In this document: positions 24,077-64,000 of the stretch, piece after piece
Layout of the letters: each line of letters starts with the position of its first letter
How positions within the stretch are numbered: position 1 is the first letter of the stretch
NCBI GenBank assembly: GCA_024291935.2
Contig: CM044326.1
Location: 31,743,948-31,807,947, forward strand
Origin: Okapia johnstoni
Taxonomy: Eukaryota; Chordata; Mammalia; Artiodactyla; Giraffidae
Reading direction: 5' to 3'
DNA: 64,000 nt
Made by a program: the position numbers and the translations under genes
The notes under the pieces: generated by a model
Told to the model about the DNA's origin: nothing
Database searches by the model: none
Seen by the model: only the letters and a program-made list of their open reading frames with translations

Positions 24077-27000
24077 AGAAACACTTGGAGTAACAGGCAA
24101 ATTTGACCTTGGAGAACAGAATGAAGCAGGACAAAGGCTAAAAGAGTTTTGCCAAGAGAACGCACTGGTCATAGCAAACACCCTCTTCCAACAACACAAG
24201 AGAAGACTCTACACATGGACATCACCAGATGGTCAACACTGAAATCAGATTGACTATATTCTTTGCAGCCAAAGATGGAGAAGCTCTACACAGTCAGCAA
24301 AAACAAGACCAGGAGCAGACTGTGGCTCAGATCATGAACTGCTTATTGCCAAATTCAGACTTAAATTGAAGAAAGTAGGGAAAACCACTAGTCCATTCAG
24401 GTATGACCTAAATCAAACCCCTTACGATTATACAGAGGAAGTGACAAATAGATTCAAGGGATTAGATCTGATAGACTGAGTGCCTGAAGATCTATGCACA
24501 GAGGTTCGTGACATTGTACAGGAGGCAGGGATCAAGACCATCCCCAAGGAAAAGAAATGCAAAAAAGTAAAATGTTGTCTGAGGAGGCCTTACAAATAGC
24601 TGTGAATAGAAGAGACGCAAAAGGCAAAGGAGAAAAGGAAAGATATTCCCATCTGAATGCAGAGTTCCAAAGAATAGCAAGGAGAGATAAGAAAGCCTTC
24701 CTCAGCGATCAGTGCAAAGAAATAGAGGAAAACAACAGATTGGGAAAGATGAGATCGCTTCAAGAAAATTAGAGATACCAAGAGAACATTTCATGCAAAG
24801 ATAGGCTCGATAAAGGACAGAAATGGTATGGACCTAACAGAAGCAGAAGATTCTAAGAAGAGGTGGCAAGAATACACAGAAGAACTGTACAAAAAAGGTC
24901 TTCACGACCCAGATAATCACGATGGTGTGATCACTCACCTAGAGCCAGACATCCTGGAATGCGAAGCCAAGTGGGCCTTAGGAAGCATCACTACGAACAA
25001 AGCTAGTGGAGGTGATGGAATTCCAGTTGAGCTATTTCAAATCCTAAAAGATGATTCTGTGAAAGTGCTGCACTCAATATGCCAACAAATTTGGAAAACT
25101 CAGCACTGGCCACAGGAGTGGTAAAGGTCAGTTTTCATTCCAATCCCAAAGAAAGGCAATGCTCAAACTATGCACAATTGCACTCATCTCACACGCTAGC
25201 AAAGTAATGCTCAAAATTCTGCAAGCCTTCAGCAATACGTGAACCGTGAACTTCCAGATGTTCAAGGTGGATTTAGAAAAGGCAGAGGAGTTCAGTTCAG
25301 TTCAGTCGCTCAGTCGTGTCCGACTCTTTGCGACCCCATGAGTTACAGCACGCCAGGCTTCTCTGTCCATCACCAACTCCCGGAGTCTACCCAAATTCAT
25401 CTCCATCGAGTCAGTGATGCCATCCAACCATCTCATCCTCTGTCGTCCCCTTCTCCTCTTGCCGCCAATCCTACCCAGCATTAGGGTCTTTTCCAATGAG
25501 TCAACTCTTCGCATGAGGTGGCCAAAGTATTGGAGTTTCAGCTTCAACATCAGTCCTTCCAATGAACACCCAGGACTGATCTCCTTTAGGATGGATTGAT
25601 TGGATCTCCTTGCAGTCCAAGGGACTCTCAAGAGTCTTCTCAAACACCACAGTTCAAAAGCATCAATTCTGTGGCTCTCAGCTTTCTTCACCGTCCGACT
25701 CTCACATCCATACATGACCACTGGAAAAACCATAGCCTTGACTAGACGGACTTTTGTTGGCAAAGTAATGCCTCTGCTTTTAAATATGCTATCTAGGTTG
25801 GCCATAACCCTCCTTCCAAGGAGTAAGCGTCTTTTTATTTCATGGCTGCAATCACCATCAGCAGTGATTCTGGAGCCCCCCAAAATAAAGTCTGACACTG
25901 TTTCCACTGTTTCCCCATCTATTTCCCATGACGTGATGGGACCAGATGCCATGATCTTAGTTTTCTGAACGTTGAGCTTCAAATCAACTTTTTCACTTTC
26001 CTCTTTCACTTTCATCAAGAGGCTCTTTAGCAGAGGAACCAGAGATCAAATTGCCAACATCCGCTGGATCATTGAAAAAGCAAGAGAGTTCCAGAAAAAT
26101 ATCTACTTCTGCTTTATTGACTATGCAAAGCCTTTGACTGTGCGGACCACAACAAACTCTGGAAAATTCTTAAAGAGATGGGAATACCAGACCACCTGAC
26201 CTGCCTCTTGAGAAATCTGTATGCAGGTCAGGAAGCAATAGTTAGAACTGGACATGGAACAACAGACTGGTTCCAAATAGGGAAAGGAGTACGTCAAGGC
26301 TGTATATTGTCACCCTGCTTATTTAACTTCTATGCAGAGTACATCATGAGAAACACTGGGCTGGATAAAGCACAAACTGGAATCAAGATTGCTGGGAGAA
26401 ATATCAATAACCTCAGATAAGCAGATAACACCACCCTTATGGCAGAAAGTGAAGAAGAACTAAAGAGCCTCTTGATGAAAGTGAAAGAGGAGAGTGAAAA
26501 AGTTGGCTTGAAGCTCAACGTTCAGAAAACTAAGATCATGGCATCTGGTTCCATCACTTCGTGGGAAATAGATGGGGAAACAGTGGAAACAGTGAGAGAC
26601 TATTTTTTGGCTCCAAAGTCACTGCAGATGGTGACACAGCCATGGAACTAAAAGACACTTGCTTTTTGGAAAAAAAGTTGTGACCAACCTAGACAGTATA
26701 TTAAAAAGCAGACATTACTTTGCCAACAAAGGTCCATCTTGTCAAGGCTATGGTTTTTCCAGTAATCATGTATGGATGTGAGAGTTGGACTATAAAGAAA
26801 GCTGAGCACTGAAGAATTGATGCTTTTGAGCTGTGGTGTTGGAGAAGACTCCTGAGAGTCCCTTGGACTGCAAGGAGATCCAACCAGTCCATCCTAAAGG
26901 AGATCAGTGCTGGGTGTTCATTGGAAGGACTGATGCTGAAGCTGAAACTTAAATACTTTGGCCACCTGATGCGAGGAACTGACTCATTTGAAAAGACCCT

Positions 27001-27189
27001 GATGCTGGGAAGGATTGAGGGGAGGAGGAGAAGCGGACGACAGAGGATGAGATGGCTGATGGCGTCACTGACTCAATGGACATGGGTTTGAGTGAACCCC
27101 GGGAGTTGGCGATGGACAGGGAGGTCTGGCGTGCTGCAGTCCACGGGGTCGCAAAGAGTCGGACACGACTGAGCGACTGAACTGAACTG
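24077..27189 (+). mobile_element. RTE-BovB LINE, sense, 5'-truncated, inserted in L1
   Basis: About 2.4 kb of BovB, not counting an internal insertion. It begins within the endonuclease domain (GEQNEAGQRLKEFCQENA; the endonuclease SDH motif near 24330). It continues through the RT fingers (NKASGGDGIPVELFQ, near 24990-25035), RT palm ([19 protein letters not shown], 26287-26343) and C-terminus, and ends in a CTGAACTGAA tail. Several frames are broken, and the YADD catalytic motif is destroyed by a stop at about 26417. The flanks AATAGTCCATCA (24065-24076) and AATATTCCATCA (27190-27201) look like its target-site duplication with one mismatch. Confidence 0.88.
25290..26029 (-). mobile_element. 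Nested RTE-BovB, antisense, 5'-truncated, with intact C-terminal frame
   Basis: This 740-bp copy of the BovB 3' end lies head-on inside the sense BovB. It is flanked by GCAGAGGA at 25282-25289 and 26030-26037. Its minus strand holds an uninterrupted 238-codon frame (25302-26018) covering the conserved C-terminal region after the RT palm (for example [20 protein letters not shown]). The intact frame implies a recent insertion. It lacks the endonuclease and RT catalytic core, so it cannot move on its own. Confidence 0.92.
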
Positions 27190-27560
27190 AATATTCCATC
27201 ATCTACATGTACCTACTACATCTTCATCCGCTCCTCTGTTGATGGACATTTAGGTGCCTCCATGTCTCGGCTGTTTGTAATAGTGCCGCAGTGAAGAACG
27301 TCATTCCTCTTTTTGGCTGAGTCACAGTCTCCTAGTGTGGCTAAACCACACTTTGTTTATCTGGTCATCAGGTGATGGACACAGCTTGCTCCTACCTTTC
27401 ACTATTATGAATACTGGCAGCATCTGTCTGAGTCTGACTTTGAAGCCTTGGGTAGACACCCGGGAGCAGCGTTGCTGGATCGCGTCGCAGCTCTAGGTTA
27501 ACGGCAGGGGTGGCACTTTGCTGACACTCTGAAGGCATACAGGTCCTGCGATCTACACTG

Positions 27561-36550
<8,990 letters not shown>

Positions 36551-36565
36551 GAGCCCCACAGACCC

Positions 36566-36571
36566 AATAAA
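36566..36571 (+). terminator. NUDT14: NUDT14 polyadenylation signal AATAAA
   Basis: A canonical hexamer lies only 16 bases after the stop, giving a 3' UTR of about 40 bases, unusually short. A GT-containing stretch follows (CCCGTGTCC). Confidence 0.85.
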
Positions 36572-36599
36572 GGCTGGCATCGCTCTCGCCCGTGTCCAC

Positions 36600-39500
36600 C
36601 GACTTTGAGCTGTGAGCAGGCTGGGCTGGGGGGCAGGGCAGGGCGAGGTCTCCGTGAAAGCCCCTCAGCTCCCCTTGAGCAGAAGCGTCGGCTGCAGGCT
36701 GTGCCGGGGGCTGCTGGGAGCTGGCCGCTGGCAGAGGGCTAGGCCAGGCCTGGGCAGTGCCACCAGCTGCCGGGGGGGGGGGGGAGGCAGGAAGATGGCG
36801 TTGGGTCAGGCTGTCCCTGGGGGTGGGGAAGGGTCGGCCAGGCTCAGCGCTCAGGGCCCACTGGGCCCCGGGCCGTGGGTGGAGCTGTGGCTCTGGGGGC
36901 GGTGGCTGAGCCAGTCACTGTCAGGAGAGGGCGTGGACAGGGCGCGTGCTCCCTGACCGGGGCTGGGCCAGCACCCTCAGTAGCCCTGTGGGCCCTGGAC
37001 ACTGGTGATGAGGTCTCGCTCCCCCTGCTGACCTGTGTGCAGTCTGGCCTGCAAGCCCCACAGAGCCCCCACGGGGGGTCAGGGATGACGTGAGCTGCCC
37101 TCTGCAACCCTTAAGCACCGGGGGTCACAGGAGGGCTGGATGTCCGCTCCACCAGGCGCCCAGCAGGACCTCCAGCCGGCACTGGAGCCCTCTGTGAGGA
37201 GTGTGCAGGTCATCGTGGTCATGGGCATTTGCGGGCGTGACGGGGCCGTCAGTTGGGAACGAGGGCCGGGGAGGTTTCCTGGAGGGAAGGCTGGCTTGCC
37301 CCTCTGTGAGGGTGGTGGCTTGGCCTGGCCCTTTCCCAGAGGCCCCCAAACCCTCTGGTCAGCCCCTTGGGTTATGCCCTAGGACAGGGGATGGGGCCAG
37401 CCTGGGTCATGGTCCACTGACCATGGAGAGGGCAAAGTGTCCAGGAGATCCTGCTGGACGGACAGGTCTGGACTGGGGGCTTGAGTGCGACCAGCAGCTT
37501 TTGCTGTGAAGCTGAGTGCCCTGTCCCCAGCGTCCCCTGGGACTGGGCCCTGGCTGGAATGGGAGGGGACGTTGAGCGAGGACACGCTGCCTGTGGCTTC
37601 TGCTGAGACCCTGCTGTCAGATGGAGACCGCTCCCCGGGCTGAGATCTGCCTGCCCTTCCGTGCTCCCTGCCCACCCTGGGCCCGCCCTGGGCCCGCCCC
37701 GGGCCGGCGGGTACTTTCTTTCCTGCTGGCCTGGGGGTCGTGTGTGGCTGAACCCCTCCAGGAGTGGCTCAGAGCCCGTGGCCCCCGAGTCTGGCCCTTG
37801 GGGCTGCCCTCGGGTGGCTGCACCCAGGAGGCCCACTCAGGCAGCACCACCTGTATGCAAATGTCGGCCGTGACCCAGGTGGGGCGACCCAGGTGGGGTC
37901 TCCTGGGAGCCCAGCCCAGCAGCGGGGTGCCGTGAGGTGGGGAACTCGGGCCTGGGCATGTTTCTAGGGGCCGGCGGGGTGGTGCCATGGTGGGGTCCTG
38001 AGCACCGGCTCCGCCTTGTCCAGAGGGGCCCTGAGGGAGAGTCTGAGAGAGTCTGAGGCAGGGGCTCTGCCCAGCCTGGGGCTGCCCCACCCCGCCTGCA
38101 CCTTCCAGCCACCACTGCCCACCTCCTGAGCTCCACTGCTTGCCCACTCAGAGGGGCCTCTGCTGGGCCCTGGGTGGGGCCAGGGGCCCTCTGCCCTGGG
38201 GAGCACGCGGGCTTCAGCCTGGCAGGACAGGGCCCTGGTCTTGGGTGCGGTCCAGCCCTGCACTCTGCCCGTTGGGGCAGGTCAGCAGGCACCACCGGGC
38301 CTAATGGAGCTGGCATCGATTTCCCGGCAGTGGGGGGGGCTGTAACCGGAAACTCCCCTCTCTGGCCGCTATATTTAGCACCGCAACACAGGGGCGGAAG
38401 TAGCTCACTCAGCCCCACCGGCTCTGTCCACATGCCTGGCAGCCGGTGCCCAGCCTGGTCCTGAGCGACCTGGCCAGGTTGAGCCGCGCCCCCTCCACGC
38501 GTGCTTTGTCTGGTGCAGAGTGTCGCCCACCCCACAGTCAGCCTGGAGGGCCCCTGGGGCAGGGGGCTCAGAGAGGGAGCCCTTGGGTTAGGGGGCGGGT
38601 GGGGCTGGGACACTGAGGGGTGTGTGACCAAGGGAGCCCCAAACTATGCCAGGGTCTTCCTGGAAGAGGCGGCAGCCTGGCTGTCTCTGGGTCTCAGCCC
38701 TCTGGCTCCCTCCCCCCATAGGAGGGGACCCCTGTAGGAGGATTGCCCATCCCACAGCCCCAGTACCAGCCCCTTCCCTCAAGGGGCCAGCGTCCTGCCT
38801 TCAGCATCTCCTGGGTCCATTATGTCCAGGATGTGGCTCCTGGGAGGCAGAGGGTTGGGGGAAGGGGACCACGGGGGGCGTCTGTGGCCTGCAGGGGGCA
38901 CCCTGGGCAGGGGGGCAGGGAGCCCGCTTTGCTCCCAAAGGGCCTAGATGGAAGCAGAGGGGGCCGGATCCCTGTCTCCTGTGTTGCAGGGCGGGTGGGC
39001 CCCGGGGCAGCCCCGCCCCCTGGCAGGTTGAGCTGGAATCTGGAGGTGGACTGAGGATTCCTCACTGCCGCCTTTGAGCCAAGACAGCCCTGAGCAGGGC
39101 AGGGCCTCCGCCCAGAGCAGCAGCTCCTGGGACCCACGGCTCGGCCGCCAGGGTCAGCCACGGCGCCCCGCGGCGCATCCCGGCCGTCTGCTTCTCCTGC
39201 AACTGGCCACCGGCAGGAAGCTTCGAGGTGGACAAGGGAGGGGCACAGAGGCAGGGTGGGGGGTGCTGTTCTCTGGATTCTACCTCTCACTTGTGCCAGA
39301 ATTGCCCCCTCGGCCCCTCCATGGCCAGGACTCGGCCAGGCCGCCGGCCCCTCTCGCTTGCTTATGGCCTCCCTGTCCGACCTCACCCGGTGCTGCCCCT
39401 CCCCCCTACAGCCAGGGATCTCTGTGACAATGTAAGTCACAAACGTGCAGCCCAACCCAGCTCAGCTGCTCTCTGTGACTTCCCGTCAGTCTTCGCAGGA

Positions 39501-40539
39501 AGGCTCGCCAGGCCAGCCCAGCACAGCCGGCACTCGCCACCCCTTCTAGCCTCCCCAGACCCCTCACCTGCTCTGCCAGGCCGCAAGTCCTCCTCCTCAG
39601 CCCCGGGGCCTTTGCATGTGCTGTTGGCAGCCGCTTTACCTGGCCGACCTGGCCTGCCCTGTGGCCTGCAGGGGGCACTGGGTCTGAGCAGGCCTACTGG
39701 GCAGTGTACCCCCACGTGCCTCCCTCAGTACAGTTTGCTGTTCTGTGTTATTTAAGTTCTCTGCCCACTCCACCACCCCCACTGGGAACCACTCACGGGT
39801 GGGTGGGCAGGGGCTGTGTCCACTTTGCTCACCGTTTGAGTGCTGGAGGGCAGTGGGTGGTAAGGCAGCGGGCAAGGGCTAGGATGCAGCCCTGCCCCCG
39901 GGATGGTGCAGGGGGCTGCTTGCCCCTGTTGGGGCCTGCAGGACTCTGTCCCTGCCCCTGGGCCAGAGCACAGAGGAGGGGGAGCCTCTCTCCGTGAACC
40001 CCCTGCCCCCACAGGCGGTAACCGCTGCCCAGGAAGCAACTGGAAGGCTCTGAACAGCGCTCACATTGCCTTATTTGGTGGGGGTCGTTGTGCGTGGCGG
40101 GGCCTGGCTTGTATCCTGCCCCCTTCCAGCCTGGAGAAGGGCTCAGGTCGAGATGGGTGTTTGGAGGGAGCAGAGTCAGGCCCAGCTCTCTAGGCTCCTG
40201 AGGGCTGGACCCCCGGGCTGGGCAGTGAAACCAGGGCCGTGGGCAGATTTGAGGGAGGAGCCAGGGATGGAAGAAAGCCCAGTTGCTACCGGGGTTGGGC
40301 GGGAAAACCCTTTCAGACCGAGGCGGTATCCCTAACGGCCAAGGCGTCCTCCAGCCTTGGAAGGGACTCTGGCAGAGAGGAGAGGGTGTTTGGAGACCCG
40401 GAGCCTTGGCATGACTCCGTGGAGGTGAGGCGAGGTTACTCCAGCAGAGGGCAACAAGGCGACGACAGGGGTGGGATACGGGGCCTGGAGACCAGGACAG
40501 CAGCCGCAGTCCCTTTGGACGGCCCTCACTTTGTCCTTT
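36600..40539. other. NUDT14-JAG2 intergenic and possible JAG2 exon 1/intron 1 region
   Basis: GC-rich, with no recognised repeats except a short G run at about 36772-36784. A motif cluster at 38346-38402 is listed separately. JAG2 exon 1 should lie here or in the following CpG island, but no ATG followed by a signal peptide was recognised. Confidence 0.55.
38346..38402. promoter_or_regulatory. ETS-MEF2-ETS motif cluster upstream of JAG2
   Basis: CCGGAAAC (38346-38353), CTATATTTAG (38369-38378, a perfect MEF2 consensus that also resembles a TATA box) and GCGGAAGTA (38394-38402) occur within 57 bases of otherwise GC-rich DNA. They lie 2.9 kb upstream of JAG2 exon 2. Function is inferred. Confidence 0.4.
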
Positions 40540-62807
<22,268 letters not shown>

Positions 62808-63054
62808 GACGGCGGCTGCCCGCCAGGCCGGGGCTCAGGACCCCTCGCTGGGCGCCAGGCCGCCCGCCGGACCACAGGAGGCCGAGGCCGTGTGCAGAGT
62901 TTCTTTATTTTGTGTAAAAAAAAAACCCACCAAAAGCAGAAAACAAATGTTTATTTTCTATGTTTCTTTAGCCTTGTATAAATTATTCGATAACTGTCAG
63001 GCGGAAAACAACGGAGTATTCTTGGAGAGTTGCTATTTTTGTAACGTTCCCGTG

Positions 63055-63074
63055 TGCCACACGCGCGTGTGGCA
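63055..63074. repeat. 20-bp perfect palindrome in the JAG2 3' UTR
   Basis: TGCCACACGCGCGTGTGGCA is its own reverse complement. As RNA it would need a loop; as DNA it is a dyad. Confidence 0.95.
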
Positions 63075-63198
63075 GGAGACAGTGGGGGGGTGCGTCCCCC
63101 CCAGGTCCTTGGACGTTTGTCCCAGAGGTGGTGCACTGTTTACAGAATCTTCCTTTATTCCTCATTTGGGTTCTCTGTGGCTCCAGGCCAAAGAGCTG

Positions 63199-63395
63199 GT
63201 GGGACCCACGGCTGTCGGCGTGGCCCGCGGCTGGTGCTGGGACCACCGGAGGCGGACAGTGCGGCCCGCGGCTGTCGGTGGGACCCATGGCGTCCGGCGT
63301 GGCCTGCGGCCGGTGGTGGCGCCTGCAGCGGCGGCAGGGCCCGAGGTCGCCAGTGGGGCCTGTGGCGGTCGGCGTGGCCTGAGGCCGCGGGGAGA
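63199..63395. repeat. Degenerate repeat in the JAG2 3' UTR
   Basis: Imperfect alternating units of the kind GGGACCCACGGCTGTCGGCG and TGGCCCGCGGCTGGTG, about 45-50 bp per double unit. The human 3' UTR as I remember it has a related but less eroded array. Confidence 0.75.
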
Positions 63396-63646
63396 CCCGC
63401 CTACTTGCCGGCCTGCCCCTCTGGCCCGCAGCGCGCGCTCCAGAGATCTCTCAACTGTGTGCTTTCAGAAGTGCCCTTCCTGACTGCTCCGTCCCCCGGG
63501 CGGGGGCAGCACCGATGCTTGCGACAAGTGCCTTCCACAGACTCTCCCTCGCGACTGGCAACGTTTGCCGCGGGCACCTGGCTGCCGCCCACCCGCCGGC
63601 CCCGGCCACCCTCCTCGTGAAAGTGCATTTCTGTACATATGTACAT

Positions 63647-63652
63647 ATTAAA
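63647..63652 (+). terminator. JAG2: JAG2 polyadenylation signal ATTAAA
   Basis: ATTAAA lies in an AT-rich stretch (GTACATATTAAATG). It is followed by GU-rich TGTTTTGG and CTTGTTCTTC. It matches the position of the human JAG2 signal. Confidence 0.85.
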
Positions 63653-63680
63653 TGAATCACTCTGTATATTTGATTTAATA

Positions 63681-64000
63681 ACTTAAATGTTTTGGCCTCC
63701 CTTGTTCTTCAGGTGCTGGTCCTTTGTTATGCAGAGTCGGACAGGGCCCGGAAAGCGGGGGTCGGGGTGTGGGCCTCACGGGGGACCCTACCCCGGGGCC
63801 CCTGGGGTCCCCCACGTCTGTGAACACGTGGGTGTCCGTGTGGTTGGCAGATGCCTTCTTGGAAATGGGGTGACGGAGGCGCTTTGCCTCCGATCTGAGC
63901 TGAAGACATGTGGAAAGAGCCTTGTCAGCGGTGGCAAGTCACTTAGCAATGCAGAGGGATTTCAAGGAATCAGGTCAAAGCTTGACAGCCCGAGGGCTAG
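63681..64000. other. Downstream of JAG2
   Basis: No gene, exon or repeat recognised. Confidence 0.6.

Larger units (their letters stand above)
23630..27300 (-). mobile_element. Younger L1 3' fragment, inserted in the old L1 and itself split
   Basis: Pieces 23630-24076 and 27190-27300 form one antisense L1 3' end with a poly(T) left edge (its poly(A) tail). The left piece ends TTATGGTTGAGTAATAGTCC. The right piece continues with TGTTGATGGACATTTAGG, corresponding to the end of ORF2. It is flanked by TCATTCCT at 23622-23629 and 27301-27308, an 8-bp perfect target-site duplication. Confidence 0.75.
23390..27560 (-). mobile_element. Old L1 (L1M-type) 3' fragment, split by a later insertion
   Basis: Two pieces, 23390-23630 and 27301-27560, read continuously as antisense mammalian L1 3' sequence. 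The left piece ends GTCAGAATTTCATTCCT and the right piece resumes TCATTCCTCTTTTTGGCTGA, followed by the CCACACTTTGTTTATC stretch typical of old L1s. The interruption is the younger L1 described separately. Subfamily is not determined. Confidence 0.7.
62808..63670 (+). other. JAG2: JAG2 3' UTR
   Basis: The sequence from TTTCTTTATTTTGTG onwards strongly resembles the known mammalian JAG2 3' UTR, including AAACAAATGTTTATTTTCTA and GTGCACTGTTTACAGAATCT. It contains a 20-bp palindrome (63055-63074), a degenerate GTGGGACCCATGG-type repeat (63199-63395) and an AT-rich end. Confidence 0.9.

Noticed and set aside
39074..39427. Possible JAG2 exon 1 (leucine-containing stretch RLLLLQLATG)
   Set aside because: There is no ATG, the match to the Jagged-2 signal peptide is weak, and it lies outside the main CpG island.

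Overview
This window is mammalian genomic DNA from a ruminant, most likely a bovid. The main evidence is its repeats: RTE-BovB LINEs and Bov-tA SINEs, which are characteristic of ruminants, plus an artiodactyl CHR-type tRNA-Glu SINE. The species (cattle, bison, buffalo, sheep or goat) cannot be fixed from the sequence. It carries three plus-strand genes in the conserved order BRF1 - NUDT14 - JAG2, which I know from human 14q32.33. All gene calls rest on recognising translated exons with correct splice phases, not on a database search.

Layout. 1-12.3 kb: the last ten coding exons of BRF1 (TFIIIB subunit of RNA polymerase III), its stop at 9125, and a possible 3.1 kb 3' UTR ending at an AATAAA at 12230. 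12.3-29.4 kb: intergenic, with an orphan CpG-rich segment near 16.8-17.1 kb, two small minisatellites, a BovB fragment, a CHR SINE, a four-layer nest of LINEs (about 23.4-27.6 kb) and a Bov-tA SINE. 29.46-36.57 kb: complete five-exon NUDT14 (UDP-sugar pyrophosphatase, 222 codons) behind a GC-box promoter. 36.6-41.3 kb: intergenic and upstream part of JAG2. 41.3-63.7 kb: JAG2 exons 2-26 (Notch ligand) and its 3' UTR; exon 1 with the signal peptide is not recognisable. JAG2 intron 2 holds a 39-base G homopolymer followed by about 1 kb of TGGA-type satellite and a Bov-tA SINE. Introns 17 and 19 hold minisatellites.

The genes are unrelated in function: Pol III initiation, nucleotide-sugar hydrolysis and Notch signalling. 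They are neighbours by synteny, not an operon.

The most striking observations are as follows. JAG2 exons carry five frame-breaking insertions (C, TG, TC, C, C) and no frame-breaking deletions, while BRF1 and NUDT14 are intact; this looks more like an assembly-quality signature than gene death. The LINE nest has four layers with visible target-site duplications. A CpG-rich segment far from any gene contains a 73-bp tandem duplication that doubles a CCAAT box. Compact motif clusters upstream of JAG2 and in NUDT14 intron 4 are candidate regulatory elements. I found no clearly new gene system. The window is a normal vertebrate gene cluster with interesting repeat and regulatory structure.
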